A stretch of 64,000 bases of DNA from Paenibacillus selenitireducens (lineage in GTDB: Bacteria > Bacillota > Bacilli > Paenibacillales > Paenibacillaceae): assembly GCF_002021565.1 (NCBI RefSeq), contig NZ_MSZX01000001.1:62027-126026 (forward strand), in the 5' to 3' direction. The position numbers and the translations under genes were made by a program. Under the pieces are notes generated by a model that saw only the letters and a list, made by a program, of their open reading frames with translations, did not search any database and had not been told where the DNA came from. Position 1 is the first letter of the stretch; the number at the start of each line of letters is the position of its first letter. This document shows, piece after piece, positions 16,929 to 26,902 of this stretch.

Positions 16929-17002
16929 TCTAAGAAGATAAGGCGTAGCTTGGTAAAGTTGGGATGAATCAAATATCCGATTACAGGGAGGTTACAGGTA
17001 AG

Positions 17003-18355
17003 ATGAGGAACAGAAAATGGATGAGAGCAGGACTGGTTGCGCTTGTGGCAGTGCCTCTGGCGCTTGTCGGCTGCGGTGGAAAGGGGGACAACAATCAAAC
17101 GAAGGGAACGGTTTCGCCTACGGTAAGCACGGAGCCTAGCGCCGCGGCAAATAAAGATCCGATCAAGCTTACCATGTGGGGAGGCGTGCCGCCCGAGAAC
17201 GGTCCCCAAGCGGTTGTAGACAACTGGAACAAGGACAATCCGGATATCCAGGTGGAGTATGTGCGGTACGTCAATGACGAAGCGGGCAACCTGAAGCTGG
17301 ATACGGCACTCATCTCCAGCCAGCCCGTGGACATGTTCATGAACTATGATTTCAGCGTCTACGAGAAGCGGATTAAAGCGGGCAACGCTCTTGATCTGAG
17401 CAAGTTCACCGACTACAATGTGGACGATAAAATGGGCACAGGCGCCTCTTTGTGGAAGGTGGACGGCAAGTATCACGGCGTTCCCACCTCGAAGGGCTTG
17501 TCCTTTGTTTGGCTGAACAAGGACATGCTGGATGCCAAGGGTCTTCCGGTTCCCACGGACTGGGGGCTGGACGAGTTCAGGGATTATGCGAACAAACTGA
17601 AGGGAGACAAGGTGTGGGGAGCGGCACAATCCGATTATTACTTTAATGTGCCGATCAACGGCTCTATTCTGAAGCAAAGTGTGGTGCTGACGAAGCCGGA
17701 CGGCACCTCGGCCTTCGACAATCCGCTGACGGTCAAGGCGCTTCATGTATATTCGGACATGATGTTTAAGGACAAGAGCATTATGCCGCATACGGAGCAG
17801 CTCACCTCGAAGCCGGCCCTGGATCAGATGTTCGTTAAGGGGGAAACGGCGATGCTGTTCTCCACCGCCCAAATTTTCAGAACCACCAACAATGTGAAGG
17901 ATTATCCCCGCAGCTTCAAGGTAGCGGCAGCGCCGGCTCCGAAAGTAAATAAGGATCAGACGGACTACATTAACGCCGGAGGATTGGGCGACGTGCTCTC
18001 GATCAATCCCCGCACCAAAAGTCCGGAAGCGGCCTGGAAATTTGTCAAGTGGTATGCGGATGGCGGGATGCTGCCGATGGCGGCAGGGGGCCGCGTGCCT
18101 TCCTCCAAAGATTTCCCCGTCGATCAGGCGGTCAGCTTGATGTTCAAGGGCGTAGAGAACACGTATGACCTCGACTCGATCAAGCGGGTGATGTTCGGCA
18201 ACATTCCGGTTGGCTTAAGCACTTTGGACAAAAAGACGGGAAGTGAGCAGCAGGTCGTCTATGACAACATCTTCTCGCAGAAGCTGACCCCCGAGGAAGG
18301 TGCGAAGGAGCTGGCGCGGGTGCATAACGAGAACCTGCAATCTTCCAAAAAATAG
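17003..18355 (+). CDS. Sugar ABC transporter substrate-binding lipoprotein
   Basis: About 450 residues from ATG 17003, placed after GGGAGG; the longer frame from 16964 adds 13 residues ahead of a proper signal peptide. The lipobox is ALVGC with Cys24 as lipid site, followed by a Gly/Thr/Ser linker. The body is a family 1 extracellular solute-binding protein (start of domain KLTMWGG, mid region PEAAWKFVKW). It captures an oligosaccharide for import. Its own permease genes are gone: only the 3' end of one remains at 18421. The intact permeases at 24169 and 25067 belong to a sister cassette whose binding protein is dead, so this protein probably serves them. Confidence 0.9.
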   Translation: MRNRKWMRAGLVALVAVPLALVGCGGKGDNNQTKGTVSPTVSTEPSAAANKDPIKLTMWGGVPPENGPQAVVDNWNKDNPDIQVEYVRYVNDEAGNLKLDTALISSQPVDMFMNYDFSVYEKRIKAGNALDLSKFTDYNVDDKMGTGASLWKVDGKYHGVPTSKGLSFVWLNKDMLDAKGLPVPTDWGLDEFRDYANKLKGDKVWGAAQSDYYFNVPINGSILKQSVVLTKPDGTSAFDNPLTVKALHVYSDMMFKDKSIMPHTEQLTSKPALDQMFVKGETAMLFSTAQIFRTTNNVKDYPRSFKVAAAPAPKVNKDQTDYINAGGLGDVLSINPRTKSPEAAWKFVKWYADGGMLPMAAGGRVPSSKDFPVDQAVSLMFKGVENTYDLDSIKRVMFGNIPVGLSTLDKKTGSEQQVVYDNIFSQKLTPEEGAKELARVHNENLQSSKK

Positions 18356-18369
18356 GATAGCTGAAAGCC

Positions 18370-18408
18370 AAAGGAGAGGCAGGGACATTTGTGCCGTGCT
18401 TCTCCTTT
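18370..18408 (+). terminator. Attenuator-like hairpin after sugar-binding protein gene
   Basis: AAAGGAGAGGC and GCTTCTCCTTT form an imperfect stem of about 11 bases, 15 bases after the stop codon. T-run is poor. The sister cassette has an equivalent hairpin (near 24090-24131). Such structures often lower permease expression relative to the binding protein. Confidence 0.5.
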
Positions 18409-18420
18409 GCTGTAAGCCCA

Positions 18421-18754
18421 TGCCGGGGCTGTTTAGATATTCGGCGTATTTATGAGCCGGCAATTTTTATGAGCATTCCCCATGAAATATCCGAAGCGGC
18501 CTTCATTGACGGGACGGGGCATTACCGGATTTTACATGGACCAGGAACGATTATGAGAATACGCTGATTTTCCTGCTGAACAAGAAGCTTTACACGGTTC
18601 CGTTTGGTATGCAGAACTTCATGCTGGAAGCCGGTGTGGATTACAACTTGATGATGGCTGCCGCCACAGCAGGCGTCGTGCCCCTACTCATCGTATTCTT
18701 CTTGGGCCAAAAGTATATTATTCAAGGCTTTTCAAGCTCTGCCGTCAAAGGATA
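18421..18754 (+). pseudogene. 3' relic of a sugar ABC permease
   Basis: It aligns with the last ~390 bases of the intact permease at 25067-25915, including the EAA-loop region (SEAAFIDG) and the identical GFSSSAVKG end. The 5' two-thirds of the gene and the whole preceding permease are absent, and a further small deletion removes the sequence between the EAA loop and the WTWNDYEN region. The coding sequence is broken. Confidence 0.85.
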
Positions 18755-18790
18755 ATGAGCTACGGCAAGCAATAACAGGAGGTGTAATTT

Positions 18791-21700
18791 ATGGTGAAAA
18801 AATTATATATATTTTTTTTCTCTGCCGTAATTGTACTATCTACCGTCCAATTTACGTGGTTGAATTCAGGTGTAGCCTCTGCTTCCGCCTCCGACCCCTT
18901 GCCCTACTCGAGCACGTTCGATAACTGGACTGTCGGTCGCAGCGGTTCGATCAACGCTGCCTTCACCGCAACTCTCAATGGCCACACGGGGGCCGCTCTC
19001 AGCATCGTCAATCAGACGCCCAAAGCCTCGAACACCTTCGCCCAGATCTATCAGACGGTCACGGTCAAGCCTACTACGCTCTACCGCTTCAGTGCGTGGG
19101 TCGCGTCGGATGGGTTACCCTCCACTGGCGCGCTGCAGGCCATTCTCAGCGATGACTGGGGAACGCGGTACAGCTTCCCCAGCGGAACCTACGCGTGGCG
19201 TCAGGTGACCTGGACCTACACGACGACGTCAAGCCAGACGAGCATGACGCTCCGCCTCGGCATACAGGAACCGACCCCTGGGGTGCGTATCGACGACATG
19301 ACGATGGTCGAGGACGGCACCACTCAGAACCTGCTTAGCAACGGTGGCTTCGAACAGCACTCCTACTACTTCGGAGTCTCGAACAGCACGCTGCTGTTGG
19401 ATCCGGACACGGCGGCGATCAACTTCATCACCGACGCGCCCAACCCCACCTCGGCCAGCTGGACGGTCCGTGATGTCCGAGGCCTGCCGGTCACGAACGG
19501 AACGGCGACTTACGCCAGCGGAAAAGCCAACGTGGACCTCTCCGGCCTCGGCAACGGCTTCTACACCATCGAGGCGACGTCGATCGCTGACAACGGCCCC
19601 CTCAACCTGACGACATCTTTCGGTGTCGTGCCGCCCATGCCCGCAGCCGCGAAGTCCTCTGATTCGCCGTTCGGTGTTGGAATTCACGGTCTCGACAGCA
19701 CCGTGATCGCGGGTCTGTCGCGCATCGGCATTACGCACGCGCGGACCGACGCTGCGTGGTCGTCCGTTGAAAAGTCACCGGGCGTCTACACGTTTCCGAG
19801 TACACTGACCGACGGCCTTGCTGCGCTGCACAATGCCGGGATCGAGCCGCTGCTGATCTCCGACTACCGTAACACCCTCTACGACGATAACCTGACCCCG
19901 AGCTCACCTGAAGGTCTGGCCGCCTACGGCAACTACACCGCTGCGCTAAACGACCAGTTCAAGAACTACTCGCAGGCCACGGAGGTTTACAACGAGTTCA
20001 ACATCAACTTCAACAACGGCAAGTGCGGTCGCACTCCGGCCTGCTACGTGCAGTTGCTGAAGGCAGCCGGGGCGGCAGTGAACGCGAAGAACCCCGACGG
20101 TGAGCTCGTCGGGCCGGCGATCTCCGGAGCGTCGGTGGACTTCGTCAAGCAGGTGCTCCAGGGCGGCGGCTCCGACATCCTGAGCGCCGTTTCGATCCAC
20201 CCTTACCGGCACCCGCAGGCGCCCGAAGGCATGGAGAACCAGATGTCCTCGATGGTGAAGACCATCAAGGACACCGCGGGCAAGGACATCCCGCTGTGGC
20301 TGACCGAATACGGCTGGCCGACAAACACCCCAGTCAACGGCATCACCGACTCCATGCAGGCCGACTATCTTGTCCGCTCAAGCGTGCTTTCGATGGCTGG
20401 CGGCGTGGCGAGACTGTATTGGTACGACGCCCGGGACGACGGAACCGACCCCAACAACCAGGAGCATAACTTCGGCTTGTTCGAAGTGCGCCGTGCCACC
20501 GCGGTGAACGCGGCCGAGCCCAAGGTCTCCGCGGTCGCGCAGGCTGTCATGGCTGCAGAGCTGGCGGGCAAGACGCTAACCAGCCGCGATTCGCTCGACT
20601 CATCGACGTACTCATACGTCTTCGGATCGGGAAGCGACGCGACCCGCGTCATGTGGGCTCCGAGCGGCGGAAAGACGGTCACGCTGACCACCGACCAGCC
20701 GCTGACGCTCACCGATGAGTACGGTGCGCAGACCACGCTGACCCCATATGCGGGAGCGGTGAACGTCGCGTTGACTGAGCACCCGGTCTACGTCACCGGT
20801 GCACCCACCGTTGTCGCGCTCAGCACAACTCCCGGCGTCACGCTTCAGACCTCTTCGACGGTCGCACAGGGCGAGAGCATCGAGGTGCGGGCCGTGGTCG
20901 ATCGCAGCGGTGCCAACTGCCAGTCCGTGCCGTCGACCGTCACCTTCAACATCGAAGGTCAGCAGAAGGACGTCCAGGTGGACGGATGTACCACCGGCGA
21001 GGCCGTCTTCGACGTGCCGACCACTGCGTCGCAGACCGCCAGCTGGGTGACTGGCAAGGCGTCCACGAACGGCGGTAAGTTCGCGAGCCTTGCGATCTCC
21101 ACCATCTCGATCACACAGGCCGTTACGGCGAACGTCGATCTGCAGCTTGTTCGCGATGGCGACGGGTACGCCGAGCAGGCGGTCATCACCGTTGCGAACA
21201 AGTCTCGCATCACGCCGATCACCCTGAACAACATCACGTGGAAGGTCGGCAACCAATCGGACACGATCGACGAAACCTCGACCGTCGAGGCCGGCAAGAG
21301 CGTACAGCACAGGCTCCCCTTGCCAAGTCTTCAGCTGTGGAAGCAGGGATACCTCGACCTGAGCGTCGGCGTCCAAGACAAGGATCCGGTGACTCTGCAC
21401 CGGTCCGTGGGTATAGGTCCGATCGAGCCGGACAGTAACGCCACCGTAGCGCCGATTGACCTCGCAACTGATGTTACGTGGCAGAAGTACACCGCGGACT
21501 GGGGCGGTGCGTCCGATCTCAGCGGAACCGTCAAGATCACCGAGACCTCCAGAGGGATTCACTTCCACGCAGAGGTGCAAGATGACGTGTTCTATCAGAC
21601 GAACCCTGCGGGCAACATGTACAACGGCGACTCGATCCAGATGTCGTTCTCGCCGGCACAGCCGGGCGCCTCGCAAGAGCGCACCGAGATCGGTCTTGCC

Positions 21701-22762
21701 CTCACGCCGAGTGGCCCCGCCGCCTACACCTTCGCAGCGACGGGACTTGCCGTGACGGGATCCACCCCGACGGATAGCCTCTCGATTACTCAGTCTGGCA
21801 CCGTGACGACTTACGACGCCGTCATTCCGTGGCAGAGCTTTGGGCTCACCGCCGCACCTACGGGAACGTTCGCTTTCTCGTTCCTCGTGAACGACGACGA
21901 TGGCGCCGGCCGTAAGGGCTTCTTGGAGTGGTCGTCCGGCATCGGGAAGAGCAAGGACACCAGCGTCCACTTCCCCATGCAGCTCACCAGTGAGTTGCAC
22001 GCACCGGACGAGACCGCACCCGTCAGCGTCACACGGATCAGCCCGGAGGAGCCGACCGGCTCTAACGGATGGTATACGTCGGATGTAACGGTAACCCTCA
22101 GCGCTTCGGACGATCTGTCGGGCGTAGCGAAGACAGAATACAGTTTAGATAATGGAGCAACCTGGACACCTTATACGGCACCAGTAACCTTCAATCAGGA
22201 CGGCATATATACCGTTAACTATCGTTCGACGGACCAAGCCGGGAATGTAGAAGTGGCTAAATCCGTCAGCTTCAAACGAGATTCGAAGGCGCCGACCATC
22301 ACGGTAACCGGTTTGGTATACGGTTCTTATCCCGACTCCGGGGAGATTGTGCCAATCGTTACGCTTAGCGATCGATTGTCCGGTGTGGACAGCACGAAAT
22401 TTGAGGTAAAGTTGGATACGTATGGGGTACAACCGGGATCGACGATTCCCCTCTATACTCTTCCGCTTGGTCCGCATACGTACAACGTAACGGCTATAGA
22501 TCTGGCGGGGAACGCAGACAGCCAAACGATCGTATTCGAAACGACGACGAGTATAGAAGCCTTGAAGTCGTTAATTGCCAACTTTAAGAATACCGGTTGG
22601 ATTGATAATGCCGGTATTGCGAATAGCTTGCAGCGCAAATTGGACGCGCCTAATCTGACTGGATTTGTAAACGAAGTGAAGGCACAAACCGGTAAACATC
22701 TGACAACCCAGGCGGCAGACTATTTACTTCGGGATGCCCAATACTTAATGGAGTTGAAGTAA
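18791..22762 (+). CDS. Very large secreted modular glycoside hydrolase (clan GH-A-like), mosaic gene
   Basis: 1323 residues; ribosome binding site CAGGAGGTG. Signal peptide in the first ~33 residues. Then a carbohydrate-binding-like N-terminal module (~35-165), a TIM-barrel hydrolase (~290-570) with likely acid/base Glu402 in VYNEFN and nucleophile Glu506 in LTEYGWP, beta-sandwich regions, a CBM9-like module (~890-1075), an OmpL47-like Ig module ([16 protein letters not shown]) and a C-terminal FIMAH-like helical domain. Roughly 18.89-22.1 kb is far richer in GC, with C/G-ending codons like Actinobacteria, while both ends look native. It lies inside the sugar-uptake island, so it may release the sugar imported there. 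Substrate is not predictable from sequence. Confidence 0.8.
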   Translation: MVKKLYIFFFSAVIVLSTVQFTWLNSGVASASASDPLPYSSTFDNWTVGRSGSINAAFTATLNGHTGAALSIVNQTPKASNTFAQIYQTVTVKPTTLYRFSAWVASDGLPSTGALQAILSDDWGTRYSFPSGTYAWRQVTWTYTTTSSQTSMTLRLGIQEPTPGVRIDDMTMVEDGTTQNLLSNGGFEQHSYYFGVSNSTLLLDPDTAAINFITDAPNPTSASWTVRDVRGLPVTNGTATYASGKANVDLSGLGNGFYTIEATSIADNGPLNLTTSFGVVPPMPAAAKSSDSPFGVGIHGLDSTVIAGLSRIGITHARTDAAWSSVEKSPGVYTFPSTLTDGLAALHNAGIEPLLISDYRNTLYDDNLTPSSPEGLAAYGNYTAALNDQFKNYSQATEVYNEFNINFNNGKCGRTPACYVQLLKAAGAAVNAKNPDGELVGPAISGASVDFVKQVLQGGGSDILSAVSIHPYRHPQAPEGMENQMSSMVKTIKDTAGKDIPLWLTEYGWPTNTPVNGITDSMQADYLVRSSVLSMAGGVARLYWYDARDDGTDPNNQEHNFGLFEVRRATAVNAAEPKVSAVAQAVMAAELAGKTLTSRDSLDSSTYSYVFGSGSDATRVMWAPSGGKTVTLTTDQPLTLTDEYGAQTTLTPYAGAVNVALTEHPVYVTGAPTVVALSTTPGVTLQTSSTVAQGESIEVRAVVDRSGANCQSVPSTVTFNIEGQQKDVQVDGCTTGEAVFDVPTTASQTASWVTGKASTNGGKFASLAISTISITQAVTANVDLQLVRDGDGYAEQAVITVANKSRITPITLNNITWKVGNQSDTIDETSTVEAGKSVQHRLPLPSLQLWKQGYLDLSVGVQDKDPVTLHRSVGIGPIEPDSNATVAPIDLATDVTWQKYTADWGGASDLSGTVKITETSRGIHFHAEVQDDVFYQTNPAGNMYNGDSIQMSFSPAQPGASQERTEIGLALTPSGPAAYTFAATGLAVTGSTPTDSLSITQSGTVTTYDAVIPWQSFGLTAAPTGTFAFSFLVNDDDGAGRKGFLEWSSGIGKSKDTSVHFPMQLTSELHAPDETAPVSVTRISPEEPTGSNGWYTSDVTVTLSASDDLSGVAKTEYSLDNGATWTPYTAPVTFNQDGIYTVNYRSTDQAGNVEVAKSVSFKRDSKAPTITVTGLVYGSYPDSGEIVPIVTLSDRLSGVDSTKFEVKLDTYGVQPGSTIPLYTLPLGPHTYNVTAIDLAGNADSQTIVFETTTSIEALKSLIANFKNTGWIDNAGIANSLQRKLDAPNLTGFVNEVKAQTGKHLTTQAADYLLRDAQYLMELK

Positions 22763-22779
22763 CCAAGAATGCATGAATG

Positions 22780-22817
22780 AACATACCGGGATCCCGACTC
22801 AGGGATTCCGGTATGTT
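22780..22817 (+). terminator. Inverted repeat after the glycoside hydrolase gene
   Basis: AACATACCGG and CCGGTATGTT form a perfect 10-base stem, with further pairing inside (GGATCCC against GGGATTCC). The T-run is weak. It follows the stop codon by 17 bases and is the likely transcription end. Confidence 0.65.
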
Positions 22818-22849
22818 GCTACTTTCAGGGCGTTGCAAAAACTCGCACG

Positions 22850-23193
22850 GGATACACACCAGCACCCACTTCCACGTGCAGCTCACAAGTGAGTTGCACG
22901 CCCCGGACGAGACCACACCAACCACAGTCATTACCGTAGCACCTTACAATACTGCTCCGACAAACCAAGACGTCGTCGTTACGGTATCCGGTCAGGCAGG
23001 GAGCCAAAGCCCGGAACTAACCAAGGTTTTCTCGGACCATGCCTATATCCCGCAATGGGCCGTCGGGTATGTATATGAAGCAGCCAGGAAGGGCGTTATA
23101 GAAGGGGATGGGGAACGGTTCTATCCGGGAGAACACACAACACGGGCAGAAACGGTTATTGCCATTCTAAGGTTGATTTCCCTTAAGCGTTAG
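22850..23193 (+). pseudogene. 3' relic of a second hydrolase copy with SLH anchor
   Basis: The first ~75 bases repeat 21958-22035 of the large hydrolase gene (the [16 protein letters not shown] region). The frame then runs through a short linker into one SLH surface-anchoring domain (WAVGYVYEAARKGVIEGDG, then AETVIAILRL). No start codon or signal peptide precedes it; the 5' end is lost. An older form of the hydrolase therefore probably ended in SLH domains. Confidence 0.7.
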
Positions 23194-23244
23194 CCGCCAT
23201 GGGGAGTAAGCTCAACAGGTAATATGAAAAGGGAGCAAAAGCAT

Positions 23245-23287
23245 TCCGGTTGTCTTCTGCATAAGCAGACAGCCGGAGTTTTTTTGT
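23245..23287 (+). terminator. Rho-independent terminator
   Basis: TCCGGTTGTCTTCTGC pairs imperfectly with GCAGACAGCCGGA around an ATAA loop, followed by eight T. It would end transcription of the SLH-bearing relic. Confidence 0.8.
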
Positions 23288-23426
23288 ATGACCATCCGGT
23301 ATTATGGGATGTATTCGAGAATAACCAAAGGTCTGTGCAAGAAGTTCAGCAGTTAGTGGTAGGAAACGGCCAATCATGCTATACAATGACTTCACAACAA
23401 CTTGGGAGAACCTGTAAACAATATCT
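23288..23426. other. Intergenic stretch without recognisable gene
   Basis: Nothing coding was recognised. The last ~15 bases (AACAATATCT) are the same as the end of the YesN regulator gene at 16885-16897, showing that the duplicated cassette once included that regulator's 3' end. Confidence 0.4.
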
Positions 23427-23458
23427 AAGTTTTGTCCTACCAATCTGCAAGTTTCAAC
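23427..23458 (+). promoter_or_regulatory. Tandem AAGTTT half-sites, 22-bp spacing (site 3)
   Basis: AAGTTTTG at 23427 and AAGTTTCA at 23449, 22 bases apart, lie ahead of the second sugar cassette. Similarity to site 2 partly reflects cassette duplication, but the half-sites are kept while bases between them differ. Confidence 0.5.
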
Positions 23459-23536
23459 TCTTATGAGCCTGCTCCCTGCCTGATATAGTAGGGATGAAAA
23501 GAAAACATACAATCCGCAGGGAGGTTATTTAGAAAG

Positions 23537-24076
23537 ATGAGAAACAGATAATGGATGACTGCATGTTTGACGGTTCTTTTGGCACTGCCAATGGTGCTGT
23601 CCGGTTGGAGGGGCACAGACAGTGGTCAAAAAAATGAGGGGACGACTTCTTCATCATCGAATGCACCTAGCTCTACGGCAAAACAAGATCCAATCAAGCT
23701 TACGATGTGGGGGCTGTGCAGGCTGAGAACGGTCCGCAGGAAGTCGTAGATAACAGGAATAAGTTGAACCCGGATATTCAAGTGGAGTATGTGCGTTTTG
23801 TCAATGATGATGCGGGGAACCTGAAGCTGGATTTCCTGGTAGATCAAGCGGTAAATTTGATGTTAAAAGGTGTGGAGGATACGTATGACATCGATTCTAT
23901 AAAACTTGTTATGTTCGGCAATCTCCCACTCGGGCTGAGTCAGCTGGATAAGAAAATGGGAACCGAGCAGCAGGTCGTGTACGACAATGCTTTCTCTCAA
24001 AAACTGACCCCTGAAGAAGCGGCTAAGGAATTGGCCCGCGTTCATAATGAAAACTTGGCGGCATTGAAAAAAATAA
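23537..24076 (+). pseudogene. Decayed sugar-binding lipoprotein gene (sister cassette)
   Basis: It matches the intact gene at 17003-18355, with the same ribosome binding site context. Codon 5 is a stop (TAATGG where the intact gene has AAATGG), the lipobox Cys has become Trp (SGWRG), a frameshift follows TMWG, and about 850 bases of the middle are deleted (NLKLD joins DQAVNLM). The native stop is lost through a one-base shift. The permeases behind it are intact. Confidence 0.88.
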
Positions 24077-24168
24077 CGCCGCTTGAATTTAAGGGAGAAG
24101 TCGGGGGGCTTGCGCCAGGCTTCTCCTTTGTTGTTTACCATTACTTTAGAGAAAGGCGGTGACCCATC

Positions 24169-25047
24169 GTGAGTTGGATGAAACGGCAGCGGCTGCTTGG
24201 CTATGTATTTATCGCTCCTAATCTGATAGGAATGATTATATTCATGCTGATTCCGGCCTTGTTTTCCTTTTACTTGATGTTTACGGATTGGGTATTCGCT
24301 AGCGGTCAACCCCCACATTTTATTGGATTGGACAATTTTAGGATGATGGTGAAAGATGATCTCTTTGCCGTATCGGTCAAAAATACGTTGCTCGTATTAA
24401 TCCCTGTTCCGATTTCCATTCTTTTTGGTTTCTTGATCGCTGTTATGTTGAACAATCGTGTATATTTCCAGAAAACATTGCGGGCCTTTTTCTTTGCTCC
24501 TTATTTCACCAGCGGCATTGCAATAGCATTTGTATGGATGGTTCTATTCCAACCAACCAACGGCCCTATCAACGCTTTTCTAAGAGCGGCAGGTATCACG
24601 GATCCTCCTAAATGGTTTGCATCTCCCGATACGGCCATGTATGCCGTGCTGATCATGCTCATTGCAGGAGGAATCGGCTATAACATGATTATTTATCTGG
24701 CCGCTCTGCAAGAAATATCATCGGAGCAGTTGGAAGCTGCCAAAATGGATGGAGCGCGGTTTGGGCAATTACTGCGTCTGATTATTTTGCCGCTTGTTAG
24801 TCCAACCACTTTTTTTCTAATGATTACCGGCTTTATCGGTTCCATCAAGGGATTCGGTATGATCTATGCCATTACACAAGGAGGACCGGCCAACAGTACA
24901 ACGGTCTTCTCGATTTTTGCCTATAAGAAAGCATTCAGTTTCTATGAGATGGGTTATGCATCCGCCGTATCGTGGACGATGTTCTTGCTTATCCTGTGCA
25001 TTACTTTGATTCAATGGGCAGGTCAAAAAAGATGGGTCCATTATTAA
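24169..25047 (+). CDS. Sugar ABC transporter permease 1 (MalF/LplB-like)
   Basis: 292 residues. The first segment begins at about 12, and six membrane segments are visible. The cytoplasmic EAA loop reads EQLEAAKMDGARFGQLLRL near 185-205 and docks the ATPase. The gene starts with GTG after AAGGCGGTG. No ATPase gene lies in the island; such CUT1-type systems commonly share a genomic MsmX-like ATPase. It follows the decayed binding-protein gene and is 19 bases before permease 2. Confidence 0.9.
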   Translation: MSWMKRQRLLGYVFIAPNLIGMIIFMLIPALFSFYLMFTDWVFASGQPPHFIGLDNFRMMVKDDLFAVSVKNTLLVLIPVPISILFGFLIAVMLNNRVYFQKTLRAFFFAPYFTSGIAIAFVWMVLFQPTNGPINAFLRAAGITDPPKWFASPDTAMYAVLIMLIAGGIGYNMIIYLAALQEISSEQLEAAKMDGARFGQLLRLIILPLVSPTTFFLMITGFIGSIKGFGMIYAITQGGPANSTTVFSIFAYKKAFSFYEMGYASAVSWTMFLLILCITLIQWAGQKRWVHY

Positions 25048-25066
25048 AGGAAGGGGTACACATGAC

Positions 25067-25915
25067 ATGAATTTGAAACTGTCCAGAATTGTCAAAGAGC
25101 GAATCGGCAAAGGAATAAAAACGATCATCATGGTGCTTGCCAGCCTGCTCTTGCTGTCGCCCATGATCTGGATGATCAGCACCTCGTTTAAGAAGGCTAA
25201 AGATGTCTTTACCTACCCCATCCAGTGGATTCCGCAGGAGCCGGTATTAAGCAATCATATTAAGGTGTGGACTGCAGGAGATGGCTTCGCTCTTTATTAT
25301 ATGAATTCCCTGAAAATATCCTTGATACTTATGATCGGTGCACCTTTAATGGCTGCGCTGGCTGCTTACGGGTTTAGCCGTATTGAATTTAAAGGTAGAA
25401 ACGCCATCTTTGTGCTATACCTGTGTTTGATGATGATTCCGCAGCAGGTGCTTTTTGTACCCAAGTTCATTATGTTTGAATGGATGCACATTTATAATAC
25501 GCATTGGGCTCTAATCTTGCCGGGATTGTTTACCGTATTTGGTGTTTTTATGATCAGGCAGTTTTTCATGAGTATCCCGCATGAAATATCAGAGGCAGCT
25601 TTGATAGACGGGGCAGGGCACTTCCGAATATTCATGAAGATATTCCTGCCGCTGTCCAAACCCGTATTGGCTACCTTTGCCATTATTGACTTTACATGGA
25701 CCTGGAATGACTATGAGAATGCACTTATCTTCCTGCTGGATAAAAAGCTTTACACCGTTCCGCTTGGCATGCAGAATTTTATGTTGGAAGCGGGGGTGGA
25801 CTACAATATGATGATGGCTGCCGCGACAGCAGGGGTCGTGCCATTGCTGGTCGTATTCTTCATTGGCCAGAAATACATCATCCAAGGCTTTTCAAGCTCT
25901 GCTGTTAAGGGATAA
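25067..25915 (+). CDS. Sugar ABC transporter permease 2 (MalG/LplC-like)
   Basis: 282 residues, six membrane segments, EAA loop EISEAALIDGAGHFRIF near 175-192, and the C-terminal GFSSSAVKG ending common to LplC-type proteins. It forms a heterodimer with permease 1. A 3' relic of its paralogue lies at 18421-18754. The start could be the TTG/ATG cluster around 25067; ATG 25067 gives a normal family N-terminus. Confidence 0.9.
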   Translation: MNLKLSRIVKERIGKGIKTIIMVLASLLLLSPMIWMISTSFKKAKDVFTYPIQWIPQEPVLSNHIKVWTAGDGFALYYMNSLKISLILMIGAPLMAALAAYGFSRIEFKGRNAIFVLYLCLMMIPQQVLFVPKFIMFEWMHIYNTHWALILPGLFTVFGVFMIRQFFMSIPHEISEAALIDGAGHFRIFMKIFLPLSKPVLATFAIIDFTWTWNDYENALIFLLDKKLYTVPLGMQNFMLEAGVDYNMMMAAATAGVVPLLVVFFIGQKYIIQGFSSSAVKG

Positions 25916-25935
25916 TGAAGTAAGGAAAGGAATGA

Positions 25936-26748
25936 ATGAATGTAATGAACGTTCAACTCAATCTTTTTCCCGGCGGCGTGTCGAAAGCCATGACACTCAG
26001 TTATGATGACGGGAGGGAGCATGATCGGCAATTGGTTGAGATCATGAATCGTTATGGAATTAAAGGCTCCTTCCATCTTAACTCCGGGTTCTTGGGCAAA
26101 GACAGATATGTTACTGCAGATGAAGTATCAAATCTCTACAAGGGGCATGAAGTGTCTGCTCACACGAGCACGCACCCATTTCTGGAGATCATCCCTCGGG
26201 AAGGTGTAGTGATGCAATTGCTGGAAGACCGGAAACAGTTGGAGAAACTGGTCGGTTATCCGATAAGAGGTATGTCTTATCCTTACGGAACTTATAATGA
26301 CAATGTGTTGGCTATGCTTCCAGGATTGGGTATTGAATATTCAAGAACTACACGCAGTCATGGTACCTTTGAATTGCCGACGAAGTGGACGGAATGGCAC
26401 CCTACTTGCCATCATCGGGATATGTTGAAGTTAGGGAAAGATTTTTTGGACAAGAAGGCAAGTAATTCTTCGATGCAGCTTCTTTATGTATGGGGTCACA
26501 GCTATGAATTTAATGACAACAACAATTGGGAGGATATCGAACATTTTTGTGATCTAATGGGGAACCGCCAAGATATATGGTATGCAACAAATATTGAGAT
26601 TGTCGATTATATCCGTGCTCTTAAGGAACTACGATTCACCGTGTCACAAACCAGTGTTTACAACCCCTCTGCTATTGACGTATGGATTTCAGTACATGGG
26701 GAACCTTGCAAAGTATCCGCTGGTCATACAGCGACAATAGGTGAGTAA
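25936..26748 (+). CDS. Polysaccharide deacetylase (NodB homology)
   Basis: 270 residues. NodB motifs are seen: the metal-binding Asp pair in LSYDDG near 18-23, the His pair in SAHTSTHP near 75-82, YPYGTYND near 115 and WGHSYEF near 190. There is no signal peptide, so it probably deacetylates imported oligosaccharide in the cytoplasm. It follows permease 2 by 20 bases after AAGGAAAGG and is likely co-transcribed. Its presence suggests an acetylated or N-acetyl sugar as substrate of the island; this is inference. Confidence 0.88.
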   Translation: MNVMNVQLNLFPGGVSKAMTLSYDDGREHDRQLVEIMNRYGIKGSFHLNSGFLGKDRYVTADEVSNLYKGHEVSAHTSTHPFLEIIPREGVVMQLLEDRKQLEKLVGYPIRGMSYPYGTYNDNVLAMLPGLGIEYSRTTRSHGTFELPTKWTEWHPTCHHRDMLKLGKDFLDKKASNSSMQLLYVWGHSYEFNDNNNWEDIEHFCDLMGNRQDIWYATNIEIVDYIRALKELRFTVSQTSVYNPSAIDVWISVHGEPCKVSAGHTATIGE

Positions 26749-26865
26749 ACAGGACACAGTATGATATTTGCGATTTTAGTGATAGAAAATATTACATGTC
26801 GGGTGCTTGGGAAATGTCCTGAAATACAAATAAAGGTCTTGGCAACTTCTAGTGGCAAGCACAAA

Positions 26866-26894
26866 GGGGAGTACCTGATCAATAGGTACTCCCC
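26866..26894. terminator. Perfect hairpin downstream of rpn copy
   Basis: GGGGAGTACCT and AGGTACTCCCC form a perfect 11-base stem around GATCAAT. It lies between convergent genes, with no strong T-run on either strand, and may serve as a two-way terminator or as an end structure of the rpn repeat unit. Confidence 0.6.
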
Positions 26895-26902
26895 CTGATG
26901 GT

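Noticed and set aside
16910-17872. 320-codon minus-strand frame opposite the sugar-binding protein gene
   Set aside because: Shadow of a clear lipoprotein gene; His/Arg-rich with no start signal or recognisable domain.
19229-22032. Long open frames on both strands within the hydrolase gene
   Set aside because: High GC makes stops rare; the plus-strand frame alone has a signal peptide, domain order and catalytic motifs.
23224-23466. 80-codon plus-strand frame between the SLH relic and the second sugar cassette
   Set aside because: It begins within a terminator hairpin and crosses the operator-like site; no family resemblance.
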